Numbered from the stretch's first letter, positions 15,862-26,250 are shown. The stretch is 64,000 nucleotides of DNA from JBBQAA01 sp038276395 (GCA_038276395.1 JBBQAA010000040.1:1-64000), one strand, 5' to 3'. A program made the numbers and translations. The notes: generated by a model not told the origin, from the sequence alone.

Positions 15862-15867
15862 TAGCAT
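15862..15867 (+). promoter_or_regulatory. -10 element of riboswitch transcript
   Basis: TAGCAT ends 7 nt before the 5' side of the riboswitch P1 helix (15875), which fits a transcript that starts with the aptamer. Confidence 0.55.
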
Positions 15868-15873
15868 CGGCCG

Positions 15874-16044
15874 CCGTCGTACCGCTGAATCCTCGCCGCC
15901 CGGCGGGGAACGGGGGACCCAGGCAGGTGGGGCGAATCGCCTTTTGATCGCGAAGCGCCGCTTTGACCACCGCCCCGTGGGCGGTGGTGCCCGCGGCGTG
16001 AGCCCGGCAGCTAACCCCGCAAGCCCAACGAAAGAGGACCGACG
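15874..16044 (+). ncRNA. c-di-AMP riboswitch (ydaO-yuaA type)
   Basis: The leader contains the conserved blocks of the ydaO-yuaA class in order: GCTGAATCC, GGGGAACGGGGGACCCA, GGTGGGGCGAATCG, GGCAGCTAACCCCGC and AAGCCC, then a purine-rich GAAAGAGGA. P1 can form between CGTCG (15875-15879) and CGACG (16040-16044). A variable 9-10 bp hairpin (about 15966-15988) is inserted, as in other members. The GAGGA ribosome-binding site lies next to the P1 3' strand, so ligand binding may control translation. This class senses cyclic di-AMP. The regulated gene starts at 16045. Confidence 0.92.
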
Positions 16045-16251
16045 ATGCACAGCTCCCGCCCGGCCCCGGCCGGCCCCAAGCCGAGCACGCCCCGCCGCAC
16101 CGTGGTCATCCGCGGCCAGGTCGCACCGCCGCGCCGCCCCCGGACGCCGGCCCGCGAGCGGATGGGCGCCCGCCCCGACCGCGCGGCGCTCTACGCGCTG
16201 CTCCTCGGGCTCTTCCTCATCCTCGTCGCCGTCGCCAGCGCGCACCCGTAG
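16045..16251 (+). CDS. Small single-pass membrane protein under riboswitch control
   Basis: The 68-residue protein has a Pro/Arg-rich basic N-terminal half and one hydrophobic helix near the C-terminus (AALYALLLGLFLILVAVASA, about 47-66). No known domain is visible. It follows the c-di-AMP riboswitch directly, with GAGGA 5 nt before the ATG. Known targets of this riboswitch class are wall hydrolases and osmolyte or potassium transporters, so a role in envelope or turgor control is a reasonable guess but not shown. Confidence 0.75.
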   Translation: MHSSRPAPAGPKPSTPRRTVVIRGQVAPPRRPRTPARERMGARPDRAALYALLLGLFLILVAVASAHP

Positions 16252-16254
16252 TCT
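16249..16254 (+). promoter_or_regulatory. -10 element of leaderless glnA
   Basis: TAGTCT begins on the stop codon of the preceding small gene and ends 6 nt before the GTG start of glnA; no SD is present. Confidence 0.5.
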
Positions 16255-16260
16255 GCGGGG

Positions 16261-17598
16261 GTGCCCGACTCCCCCGAGTCCCCGGCCGACGTCCTCGCGC
16301 TCGTCCAGGAGCAGGGGATCCGCTTTATCCGCCTGTGGTTCACGGACATCCTTGGGCAGCTCAAGTCCTTCTCGGTGAACTCCTCAGAGCTCGCCGACGC
16401 CTTCGAGGGCGGGATGGGCTTCGACGGCTCCTCGATCACCGGTTTCAATGCGATCGAGGAGTCGGACATGATCGCCATGCCCGACCCGTCGACCTTCGCG
16501 GTCCTGCCCTGGCGCCCGACCGACGAGGGCGTCGCGCGCATGTTCTGCGACGTCCTCACACCGGAGCGGACGCCGTACGAGGGCGATCCCCGCCACGTCC
16601 TGCGTCGCGCCCACGAGCGCGCGCGGGCGATGGGCTTTGATCGCTACAACGTCGGGCCCGAGCTCGAGTTCTACCTCTTCCGCGATTCGAAGGGGACGGA
16701 GGTCCTCGACAACGGCGGCTACTTCGACCTGACGACGCTCGACGCCGGCACGGACTTCCGCCGGGACACCGTCCTCGCCCTCGAGCAGCTCGGGATCCAC
16801 GTCGAGTACACCCACCACGAGGTCGGGCCCTCCCAGCACGAGATCGACATGCGCTACGCCGACGCGCTGAAGATGGCCGACGACTGCATGACCTACCGCA
16901 TCACCGTGAAGGAATACGCGATGAAGTACGGCCTGCATGCGACGTTCATGCCCAAGCCGCTGCACGGTGAGAACGGGTCGGGGATGCACACCCACCAATC
17001 GCTCTTCGCCGACGGGAGAAACGCCTTCTACGACCCGGAGGACCAGTGGTTCCTCTCCGAGACCGGCAAGGCTTTCATCGCCGGCCAGCTCCGCCACGCG
17101 CGCGAGATCTCCTCGATCTTCGCCCAGTGGGTCAACTCCTACAAGCGGCTCGTGCCGGGCTACGAGGCGCCGGTCTACGTGGCCTGGAGCCGCCGCAACC
17201 GCTCGGCGCTCGTGCGCGTGCCGCTCTACCACCCGGGCAAGGAGCGCACGACGCGGATGGAGCTCCGCTGTCCCGACCCCGCATGCAATCCCTATCTGAC
17301 CTTTGCCGTCCTGCTCCAGGCGGGCCTCGAGGGGATCGAGAAGGGCTACGAGCTGCCGGAGCCGATGGAGAAGAACCTCTACCACCTCGCGCCCGACGAG
17401 CGCCGTCGGCTGGGTATCGAGGAGCTCCCGGAGACGCTCGGGGAGGCGATCGAGATAACCGCGGAGTCAGAGCTCGTGCTGCGGACTCTCGGCGAGCACA
17501 TGTTCAACCGCTTCGTCGAGATCAAGCGCCAGGAGTGGGACGACTACCGAGTGCAGGTCACGCCCTGGGAGCTCGAGCGCTACCTCCCAGTGCTGTAG
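16261..17598 (+). CDS. glnA: Glutamine synthetase type I (GSI-alpha-like)
   Basis: The 445-residue enzyme condenses glutamate and ammonia with ATP. It has the beta-grasp (GFDGSSITGFNAIEESDM), the metal-binding GPELEFYLF, HHEVGPSQHEID and NGSGMHTHQS motifs, and the active-site flap LVPGYEAP. Length and the segment RLGIEELPETLGEA match the short GSI-alpha group. The residue equivalent to Bacillus GlnA Arg62 (in GFVRIEESD) is Ala64 here. A Tyr lies in NLYHL, the position of the adenylylation site in long GSI-beta enzymes. The GTG start has no SD and sits 6 nt after TAGTCT. Confidence 0.95.
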   Translation: MPDSPESPADVLALVQEQGIRFIRLWFTDILGQLKSFSVNSSELADAFEGGMGFDGSSITGFNAIEESDMIAMPDPSTFAVLPWRPTDEGVARMFCDVLTPERTPYEGDPRHVLRRAHERARAMGFDRYNVGPELEFYLFRDSKGTEVLDNGGYFDLTTLDAGTDFRRDTVLALEQLGIHVEYTHHEVGPSQHEIDMRYADALKMADDCMTYRITVKEYAMKYGLHATFMPKPLHGENGSGMHTHQSLFADGRNAFYDPEDQWFLSETGKAFIAGQLRHAREISSIFAQWVNSYKRLVPGYEAPVYVAWSRRNRSALVRVPLYHPGKERTTRMELRCPDPACNPYLTFAVLLQAGLEGIEKGYELPEPMEKNLYHLAPDERRRLGIEELPETLGEAIEITAESELVLRTLGEHMFNRFVEIKRQEWDDYRVQVTPWELERYLPVL

Positions 17599-17623
17599 CC
17601 CGGCCCCGACCCGAGGACGTCGT

Positions 17624-17920
17624 CTACTTCTTCGGCAGGGTGCCCTGCGCGGTGCAGCCCGCCGACGACGCCGCGCTCCTCTGCTGGGCGTTCGGCACGA
17701 AGCGCTTGCTGTCGCGCGTGTAGCGGTAGTGCTTCGGGCGCGCCAGGTAGTCCGAGGGGTAGAGGCTCGGACACAGCCGCGCGAGCTGCTGATCGCTCAG
17801 CTTCTTGACGGCCGGGTTCTGCAGGAAGTCCCGGCGCTTGGCCTGATCCCCGGTGATGGCGGCGCCGCAGCCGGAGGCGGCGAGCGCGAGTAGTGCGAGG
17901 GGGAAGGCGGCGCGGCGCAT
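17624..17920 (-). CDS. Small lipoprotein
   Basis: The 98-residue protein starts with a signal peptide ending in a lipobox (LAASGC, Cys near 18) and should be anchored on the outer face of the membrane. The mature part is basic with two further Cys residues (LCPSLYP and AGCTAQG) that might form a disulfide. No family is recognised. A TAGCCT lies 9 nt before the ATG. It converges with glnA, whose stop is 25 nt away. Confidence 0.7.
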   Translation of the reverse strand: MRRAAFPLALLALAASGCGAAITGDQAKRRDFLQNPAVKKLSDQQLARLCPSLYPSDYLARPKHYRYTRDSKRFVPNAQQRSAASSAGCTAQGTLPKK

Positions 17921-17949
17921 CGGCCGGGCAGGCTATTGCCTCGCGGGGC

Positions 17950-18513
17950 TCAGACCCGGACGCCGGTGAGCACGATCTCGAGGTAGCGCTCCCAGTCGCC
18001 GCCCGTGCGCGTCACGGCTGAGAGGCCACAGAACAGCGTGTGCAGGTCCTCCTCGGTGACCTCGGGCCGGGCGAGGCCCTGGGCCTGGGCACGGGCGAGG
18101 ATCGCGCCCGTCGGCGGCCCCAGGCGCACCCGATGGCAGCAGCGGTCGGGGAGGTCGTCGGCCAGCGAGAGGAGCGCGTCGGCCTGCCCGCGGTTGGCCG
18201 CCTGGTCCTGGGCGGCGCGGCGGAAGACCCGGGTGAGGCCGGCCCAGGGGTCCGGGTCGGTCGCGCACTCCGCGGCGATGAAGGCCGCGAGCGCGTCGAT
18301 CTGGCGCTCGAGCACGGCCTCGGCCAGCTTCTGCTTGGTGGGGAAGTGACGGTAGAGCGTGCCGACGCCGACCCCGGCGCGCCGGGCGACGTCCTCCATC
18401 TGAGCCTCCTGGCCGGCGTCGGCAAAGACCTTCTCGGCCGCCTCGAGGACCCGCGCCCGGTTGCGCGCCGCGTCGGCGCGGAGCGGTTTTGCGACGGGGT
18501 GGGTAAGGGTCAC
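17950..18513 (-). CDS. TetR-family repressor
   Basis: I start this 187-residue protein at GTG 18513; an upstream TTG would add 17 unlikely residues and overlap the operator. The N-terminal HTH (MEDVARRAGVGVGTLYRHFPTK) is a classic TetR domain and the C-terminal helices form the ligand pocket. It is divergent from the MFS exporter, and a perfect 10-bp inverted repeat sits between them. It most likely represses the exporter until a drug-like substrate binds. Confidence 0.9.
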   Translation of the reverse strand: MTLTHPVAKPLRADAARNRARVLEAAEKVFADAGQEAQMEDVARRAGVGVGTLYRHFPTKQKLAEAVLERQIDALAAFIAAECATDPDPWAGLTRVFRRAAQDQAANRGQADALLSLADDLPDRCCHRVRLGPPTGAILARAQAQGLARPEVTEEDLHTLFCGLSAVTRTGGDWERYLEIVLTGVRV

Positions 18514-18531
18514 CGACAAAGCGGAAGTAGT

Positions 18532-18571
18532 GTTCCGGTTGCTTGCTAGGGTGGCGGCCGCCAACCGGAAC
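18532..18571. promoter_or_regulatory. TetR operator overlapping the efflux promoter
   Basis: GTTCCGGTTG (18532-18541) and CAACCGGAAC (18562-18571) form a perfect 10-bp inverted repeat separated by 20 bp. A -10-like TAGGGT (18547-18552) for the MFS gene lies between the arms, so binding would block the promoter. The MFS ATG lies about 45 nt beyond the predicted start and has an SD (GAAAGG). Confidence 0.7.
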
Positions 18572-18602
18572 CGGCAGTCCGATTCTACCCGAAAGGCCGC
18601 TC

Positions 18603-20033
18603 ATGGACTCCACCCCCGACCCCCGCCGCTGGAACGCGCTCGTCCTGCTCGGCGCCGCCCAGTTCATGGTCGTCCTCGACGCCTCGATCGTGAACGTCGC
18701 GCTCCCCTCGATCCAGTCGGCGCTGCACTTCTCCCAGCAGAACCTCCAGTGGGTGGTCAACGCCTACACGCTCGCCTTCGGCGGCTTCCTCATGCTCGGT
18801 GGCCGCGCAGCGGACCTGTTCGGGCGCCGGCGCCTGTTCATCGTCGGGCTCGGGCTGTTCTCCTTCGCCTCGCTGCTCGGCGGCCTGGCCGCCTCGGAGG
18901 GCTGGCTCATCGCCGCTCGCGGGCTGCAGGGCCTCGGAGCCGCCATCGTCTCGCCCGCCGCGCTGGCCATCGTCACGACGACGTTCACCGAGGGGCGGGA
19001 GCGGAACAAGGCGCTCGGCATCTGGGGCGCGCTGGCCGGCGGCGGCGGCGCCGCGGGCGTGCTGCTCGGCGGCGTCCTCACCTCGGGCCTCGGGTGGGAG
19101 TGGGTGCTGTTCGTCAACGTTCCCGTAGGTCTCGCCGTGGCGCTCCTTGCCCCCAGGTTCGTGGCCGAGAGCCGCAGCGCCGACGCCGGCGGCGCCGACG
19201 TGGCGGGGGCGTTCCTCGTCACCGGCGGCCTCGTGGCCATCGTCTACGCGCTCGTCGACACCCAGAGCGCGGGCTGGGGCTCGGCGCAGACGATCGTCCT
19301 GCTCGCCGCCGGGGCCCTCGCGCTCGGCGCCTTCGTCCTGCGCGAGCGGGCGGCGCGCGCACCGATCATGCCGCTGCGGATCTTCCGCAACCGCAGCGTG
19401 GCGAGCGCCAACGCGGTCGGTCTGCTCGTCGGCGCGTCTCTGTTCTCGATGTTCTACTTCATCTCGCTCTACCTCCAGCAGGTGCTGCACTACTCGGCGC
19501 TGAAGGCCGGGCTCGGCTATCTGCCCCTGGCGGTCATGATCATCGTCTCGGCCGGCGTCGCCTCCCAGCTCGTGACCAAGGTCGGCGCGAAGCCGGTCAT
19601 GGCCACCGGGCTCCTGGCGATCGCCGTCGGCCTGCTGCTCTTCTCGCGCGTCTCCGCGGACGGAACCTACGTGCCGAACGTGCTCATCCCGTCGGTGGTG
19701 GCCGCCTTCGGGCTCGGGTTCTCCTTCGTGCCGCTGACGATCGCGGCCGTCGCGGGGGTCGCCGAGCACGAGGCCGGGCTCGCTTCCGGGCTCATCAATA
19801 CCGCTCAGCAGGTCGGCGGGGCGCTCGGCCTGGCGATTCTCTCGACGATCGCCAACTCGCGCACCGCCGACGTGCTGCAGGCGGGCGGGGCCAAGCTCGT
19901 GGCCTTCACCGACGGCTTCTCGCGCGCCTTCGCCACGGGCGCCGGCTTCGCCGTCATCGGCGTCCTGCTCACCCTCCTCGCCGTGCCCCGGATCAGCGCT
20001 GCCGCGGCCGGCGAGGCCCCGGCCGCGGCGTAG
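18603..20033 (+). CDS. MFS drug exporter, DHA2 family (14 TM)
   Basis: The 476-residue membrane protein shows the DHA2 signatures: motif D1 (FMVVLDASIVNVALPSIQ), motif A (GGRAADLFGRRRLF) and motif C (ALGLWG-like GIWGALAGGGGAAGVLLGG). About 14 hydrophobic segments are visible. It should export hydrophobic compounds using the proton gradient. It is divergent from a TetR gene with a shared operator, a common drug-resistance arrangement. The ATG at 18603 has an SD. Confidence 0.93.
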   Translation: MDSTPDPRRWNALVLLGAAQFMVVLDASIVNVALPSIQSALHFSQQNLQWVVNAYTLAFGGFLMLGGRAADLFGRRRLFIVGLGLFSFASLLGGLAASEGWLIAARGLQGLGAAIVSPAALAIVTTTFTEGRERNKALGIWGALAGGGGAAGVLLGGVLTSGLGWEWVLFVNVPVGLAVALLAPRFVAESRSADAGGADVAGAFLVTGGLVAIVYALVDTQSAGWGSAQTIVLLAAGALALGAFVLRERAARAPIMPLRIFRNRSVASANAVGLLVGASLFSMFYFISLYLQQVLHYSALKAGLGYLPLAVMIIVSAGVASQLVTKVGAKPVMATGLLAIAVGLLLFSRVSADGTYVPNVLIPSVVAAFGLGFSFVPLTIAAVAGVAEHEAGLASGLINTAQQVGGALGLAILSTIANSRTADVLQAGGAKLVAFTDGFSRAFATGAGFAVIGVLLTLLAVPRISAAAAGEAPAAA

Positions 20034-20050
20034 CACCTGAATGGACCCGC

Positions 20051-20520
20051 TCAGCCGATCCGCACCGACCAGCGGCCGCGGGTGCTCACGCGGACGTCCC
20101 GGTAGGTACCCGCCGGAAGCATCATGCGCCCACGGCGTCCGGGCGCGCGCAGCGCGTAGCGCCGGCGGCCGACGGTCACCGCGACCCGCGGCGCCGCGCG
20201 CGTGCCGCTCCACGACAGGGTCACGGCGCGGCGGAGGGTGAGGTGGAGCCGTGGCTCCCGCAGGCGGTGGAGAACGCGTAGAGCTTGCCGTCGTCGGCGC
20301 CCACGTAGACGACCCCGCCCGCGACGACGGGCGAGGACTCGACAGGACTGCCGATGTTCGCGCGCCACACCTGGGCGAGCCCGCCCACGTTGCTCGCGCC
20401 GATCGTCCTCTCGGTCGGGTTGGCGCCGTCGTGGCTCTCCCCGTAGCGGTACTGCGTCCAGTCACAGCCGCCGAGCAGGACGGCTCCGATCGACAGGAGG
20501 AGGATGAGCAGAGCGCGCAC
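20051..20520 (-). pseudogene. PQQ-type beta-propeller lipoprotein relic
   Basis: From the ATG at 20520 the frame gives a lipoprotein signal (LSIGAVLLGGCDW) and one complete propeller blade (VWRANIGSPVESSPVV, VYVGADDGKLYAFS), then stops at 20221 after 99 codons. Another frame continues with HLTLRRAVTLSWSG and MMLPAGTYRDVRVSTRG to a stop at 20051. A working PQQ propeller needs about seven blades, so most of the gene has been deleted and the tail is out of frame. It may express a short lipoprotein, but it is best read as a decayed gene. Confidence 0.65.
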
Positions 20521-20541
20521 AGGGGAGGCCCGCGGGCGGCG

Positions 20542-22512
<1,971 letters not shown>

Positions 22513-22523
22513 GCTCGGACCAT

Positions 22524-22922
22524 ATGCCTCCTCATCGCGAACCCGTCACGGCGCTGAACGCGCCCGCCGCCATCGGTCCCTACGTCCATGCCGTCCGGGC
22601 CACCGGCGAGCTTCTGTTCTGCTCGGGCCAGATCCCGCTCGACGCCGGGTCGGGCGAGCTCGTGGGGGAGACGCCCGGCGACCAGGCGCGGCAGTGCCTG
22701 GCCAACCTGACGGCGGTCTGCGCCGCGGCGGGCGCGACGCTCGCCGACGCCGTCCGGGTGACGGTCTACCTCACCGACATGGGCGCCTTCGCCGAGGTCA
22801 ACGACGTCTACGCCGAGGCGTTCGCCGGGGCCGAGCCGCCCGCGCGCGTCGCGGTCGGCGTGGTTGCACTACCCAAGGGCGCCCAGGTGGAGATGGATGC
22901 GATCATCGCCCTGCCGGGATGA
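22524..22922 (+). CDS. ridA: RidA-family enamine/imine deaminase
   Basis: The 132-residue protein has the YjgF/RidA fold (APAAIGPYVHAV, SGQIPLD) and the catalytic Arg and Glu (ARVAVGVVALPKGAQVEMDAI). RidA hydrolyses reactive 2-aminoacrylate or 2-aminocrotonate released by PLP dehydratases. Its TGA overlaps the ATG of the threonine dehydratase gene, the enzyme that makes that intermediate, so the pair is stoichiometrically coupled. The exact start is uncertain because the ATG lies inside the divergent promoter. Confidence 0.92.
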   Translation: MPPHREPVTALNAPAAIGPYVHAVRATGELLFCSGQIPLDAGSGELVGETPGDQARQCLANLTAVCAAAGATLADAVRVTVYLTDMGAFAEVNDVYAEAFAGAEPPARVAVGVVALPKGAQVEMDAIIALPG

Positions 22923-24082
22923 GCCCGGCCGGGGTCAGCGATGACCGCGTCGTCCGCGCCCGCGCGGCGGGAGCGGACGTCGTACGCCGCACGCCGATCC
23001 TGACCTCCCGGACGATCTCCGAGGCCGCCGGCGGCCGCGTAGTCCTCAAGGCGGAGAACCTGCAGCGGACGGGATCCTTCAAGCTGCGCGGCGCGCTCGC
23101 CAAGCTCGCCGCGCTCGGGAGCGAGGGCTGCGCGCGGGGGGTGGTGTGCGCGAGCGCGGGCAATCACGCCCAGGCTGTGGCCTACGCCGCCCGCGCCCGT
23201 GGCGTGCCGTGCGAGGTGTTCGTCCCGGCCGAGGCCCCGGTGGCCAAGGCCGAGGCGACGGCGGCGCTCGGGGCGATCGTCCGCCGGGCCGGTCCCTCGC
23301 TCGAATCCTGCCTCGCGGCGGCTCGGGCCCGCGCCGCCGAGGGCCCGGCCCTAGTGCATCCCTACGACGACCCGGACATCGTCGCCGGCCAGGGCACGCT
23401 CGGTCTCGAGCTCCTCGAAGGCGTCCCGGAGCTCGCCCGGATCGTCGTGCCCGTCGGCGGCGGCGGCCTCGCCGCCGGCGTGGCCGCAGCCGTGCACGCG
23501 AGCCGGCCCGAGGTCGAGATCCTCGGAGTGCGGGCCCGCGACGCGCCCACGATCGCCGACGGGATCGCCGTCAAGCACCCCGGCCGGGTGACCGCCCCGC
23601 TCCTCGAGCGCCATCTGGCCGAGCTCATCAGCGTCGGAGACGACGAGATAGCGCGGGCCATGGTCCTCCTGCTCGAGCGCGCGAAGCTCGTCGTCGAAGG
23701 CGCGGGCGCCGTCGGCGTGGCGGCGCTCCTCGCCGGGCTCGTCGCCCCGGCGGCCGCGGGCACGACGGTCGCGATCCTCTCGGGCGGGAACGTGGATCCC
23801 GGGCTGCTCGCGGGGATCATCCGCCGCAGCGAGACCGAGGCCGGGCGCCGCCTCGTGCTCCTGACCCGGTTGCCGGACCGGCCCGGCTCGCTCGCGCGGC
23901 TGCTCGCGCTCGTGGGGGAGACGGGCGCGAACCTCGTCCACGTCGAGCACGTCCGCGAGGGGGTCGCCCTCCACGTGCGCGAGACCGCCGTGCAGCTCGT
24001 GCTCGAGACGCGCTCGAGCGAGGACGCCGTGGTCGTCGAGGCGGCGATCGCCGCGGCGGGCTACACCGCGAGCCGGCTCTAG
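22919..24082 (+). CDS. ilvA: Threonine/serine dehydratase
   Basis: The 387-residue PLP enzyme deaminates threonine to 2-oxobutyrate. PLP binds Lys55 (TGSFKLRGA); the phosphate loop is VPVGGGGLAAG and SGGN lies near 300. A C-terminal ACT-like domain (LPDRPGSLARLLALVGETGA) indicates allosteric control by an amino acid. Length matches the single-ACT form found in Gram-positives. It overlaps ridA by ATGA. Confidence 0.94.
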   Translation: MSPAGVSDDRVVRARAAGADVVRRTPILTSRTISEAAGGRVVLKAENLQRTGSFKLRGALAKLAALGSEGCARGVVCASAGNHAQAVAYAARARGVPCEVFVPAEAPVAKAEATAALGAIVRRAGPSLESCLAAARARAAEGPALVHPYDDPDIVAGQGTLGLELLEGVPELARIVVPVGGGGLAAGVAAAVHASRPEVEILGVRARDAPTIADGIAVKHPGRVTAPLLERHLAELISVGDDEIARAMVLLLERAKLVVEGAGAVGVAALLAGLVAPAAAGTTVAILSGGNVDPGLLAGIIRRSETEAGRRLVLLTRLPDRPGSLARLLALVGETGANLVHVEHVREGVALHVRETAVQLVLETRSSEDAVVVEAAIAAAGYTASRL

Positions 24083-24127
24083 CGCCGCCCGAGAACGGCC
24101 AGGTCCCCTCCCCCGTGCCGGCGCGCT

Positions 24128-24883
24128 CTACGCCGGCGTCACGTAGGCGCCGGACAGCCCGCCGTCGATGAGGAACGTCGAGGCTGTGACGTAGGACGCC
24201 TCGTCGCTGGCCAGGAAGAGCGCGGCGTTCGCGATCTCCCCCGCCTGCGCGAAGCGGCCCATCGGCAGATGAACCATCCGGCGCGCGGCGGCGGCCGGGT
24301 CGTCGGCGTAGAGCTCGCGCAGGAGCGGCGTGTCGACCGGGCCGGGGCACAGCGCGTTGACGCGCACGCCCCGGCGGCCGAACTCGACGCCCAGCTCGCG
24401 CGAGAGCGCGAGCACGCCGCCCTTGGAGGCCGTGTAGGAGATCTGCGAGGTCGCCGCGCCCATGACCGCCACGAACGAGGCGGTGTTGACGACCGAGCCG
24501 CGGTGCGGGCCGTCGTTCTCCAGCAGATGGGGGATCCCGTGCTTGCAGCAGAGGAAGACGCTGCGGAGGTTCACGTCCTGCACGCGCTGCCACGCCTCGA
24601 GCGTCGTGTCGAGCACGGACGCGTCGTCGGTCGGGTTGATCCCCGCGTTGTTGAAGAGGACGTCGATTCGTCCGAGCTCGGCGCGGACCTCCTCGTAAAG
24701 GCGCGCGACGGCGTCCTCGTCGGCGACGTCGGTCTGGAGGGAGAGGTCACCCGGCGCGCCCGGGGAGAGGTCGACGCCGGCCACCCGCGCCCCCTCGGCC
24801 CGGAAGCGGGCGACGCTCTCGGCGCCGATCCCGCCGGAAGCGCCGGTGACGACGCAGACCTTTCCCGCGAGCCGTCCGGACAT
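24128..24883 (-). CDS. SDR-family dehydrogenase at the end of the Puu-like operon
   Basis: The 251-residue protein has the NAD(P)-binding GASGGIG, the NNAG motif and the catalytic Ser/Tyr/Lys set (NTASFVAV..ISYTASKGG). SDRs of this type reduce or oxidise small alcohols or ketones. Its ATG shares a base with the stop of the aldehyde dehydrogenase (TGATG), so it belongs to the same operon. Its step in polyamine use is unclear; 4-hydroxybutyrate/succinic semialdehyde chemistry is possible. Confidence 0.88.
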   Translation of the reverse strand: MSGRLAGKVCVVTGASGGIGAESVARFRAEGARVAGVDLSPGAPGDLSLQTDVADEDAVARLYEEVRAELGRIDVLFNNAGINPTDDASVLDTTLEAWQRVQDVNLRSVFLCCKHGIPHLLENDGPHRGSVVNTASFVAVMGAATSQISYTASKGGVLALSRELGVEFGRRGVRVNALCPGPVDTPLLRELYADDPAAAARRMVHLPMGRFAQAGEIANAALFLASDEASYVTASTFLIDGGLSGAYVTPA

Positions 24884-26250
24884 CAGACCTCCGTCGCCTG
24901 GTAGACGCTCTTGACCTCGGTGTAGGCGTCCAGCGCGTGCGGCCCGAGCTCGCGGCCGACGCCCGACTGCTTGAAGCCGCCGAACGGCGTGGCCACGCGG
25001 ACCGAGGTGTTCGAGTTGATCGAGACGACGCCAGTCTCGAGCGCCCGCGCGACGCGCAGCGCCCGCGCGCCGTTCTCGCTCCACACCGACCCCGAGAGAC
25101 CGTAGATCGTGTCGTTGGCCAGGCGGATCGCGTCGGCCTCGTCCCGGAAGGGGAGGACGACGGCCACCGGGCCGAAGATCTCTTCGCGCACGGCGCGATC
25201 GCCGGGATCCTCGGGCGTGAGCACGGTCGGGGGGAACCAGTGGCCCGGGCCGTCGGGCGCGCTGCCGCGGAAGGCGACGGGCGCGCCTTCCGGGACGTAG
25301 GCGCCCACCGCCTCGCGCTGGCCCGCCGAGATGAGCGGCCCCATCTCCGTGGCCGGGTCGAGCGGGTCGCCCACTCGCACGGCGCTCACATGCGGCTCGA
25401 GCGCGGACATGAAGTCCTCGAACGCGCTCTCCTGCACGAGGATCCGCGAGCGCGCGCAGCAGTCCTGGCCCGCGTTGCCGAAGACGGCGGAGGGTGCGGC
25501 GGCGGCGGCGCGGTCGAGGTCGGCGTCGGCGAAGACGATGTTCGGGGACTTCCCGCCGAGCTCGAGCGTCACGCGCTTGATCGTCTCCGCCGCGCCGGCG
25601 GCGATCGCTCGCCCGACCTCCGTCGAGCCCGTGAAGGCGATCTTGGCCACGTCGGGGTGCTCGACGAGCCGCCGCCCGCACTCCGAGCCCGGGCCGGCGA
25701 CGACGTTCACGACCCCCTCCGGCAGGCCCGCCTCCCGCGCGAGCGCCGGCAGCTCGAGCGCGGTCAGCGGCGTCAGCTCGGCCGGCTTCAGCACCACGGT
25801 GTTCCCCGCCGCCAGCGCGGGCGCGAGCTTCCAGGCGGCGATGACGAGCGGGAAGTTCCACGGGACGATGAGCCCGACGACCCCGAGCGGCTCGCGGAAG
25901 GTCATGGCCACGCCCCCGGCCACGGGGATCGTGTCCCCGAGCAGCCGCTCAGGCATCCCCGCGTAGTAGGCGAAGGTGTCGATGACCATGCCGATCTCCC
26001 CGCGAGCGTCGCCGATCGGCTTGCCCGCGTTGCGGGCCTCGAGCACCGCCAGCTCCTCCCGCCGGGCGTCGATCTCCGCTGCCAGCGCGCGCAGCAGCCG
26101 CGCGCGGTCGGCGGGGGCGACGGCCCGCCAGCCCGGGAACGCCGCGCGCGCCCGCGCGACGGCGGTGTCCACGCCGGCCGCGGTCCCGCGCGGGACCTCG
26201 GCGAGGACCCGCTCCGTTGCGGGCTCGCGGACCTGGAGAGTGGCGCTCAA
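24883..26250 (-). CDS. Aldehyde dehydrogenase (PuuC-like)
   Basis: The 455-residue NAD(P)-dependent enzyme has the oxyanion Asn in VPWNFPLV, the general-base Glu in LELGGKSPN, the nucleophile Cys in GNAGQDCCARSR and the late EEIFGPV motif. In the Puu route this enzyme oxidises gamma-glutamyl-aminobutyraldehyde. The start is a TTG overlapping the stop of the permease gene (TTGA), so translation is coupled. Confidence 0.9.
   Translation of the reverse strand: MSATLQVREPATERVLAEVPRGTAAGVDTAVARARAAFPGWRAVAPADRARLLRALAAEIDARREELAVLEARNAGKPIGDARGEIGMVIDTFAYYAGMPERLLGDTIPVAGGVAMTFREPLGVVGLIVPWNFPLVIAAWKLAPALAAGNTVVLKPAELTPLTALELPALAREAGLPEGVVNVVAGPGSECGRRLVEHPDVAKIAFTGSTEVGRAIAAGAAETIKRVTLELGGKSPNIVFADADLDRAAAAAPSAVFGNAGQDCCARSRILVQESAFEDFMSALEPHVSAVRVGDPLDPATEMGPLISAGQREAVGAYVPEGAPVAFRGSAPDGPGHWFPPTVLTPEDPGDRAVREEIFGPVAVVLPFRDEADAIRLANDTIYGLSGSVWSENGARALRVARALETGVVSINSNTSVRVATPFGGFKQSGVGRELGPHALDAYTEVKSVYQATEV

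Noticed and set aside
16384..17385. 333-codon minus frame antisense to glnA
   Set aside because: Val/Glu/His-rich mirror of glnA without motifs or a start context.
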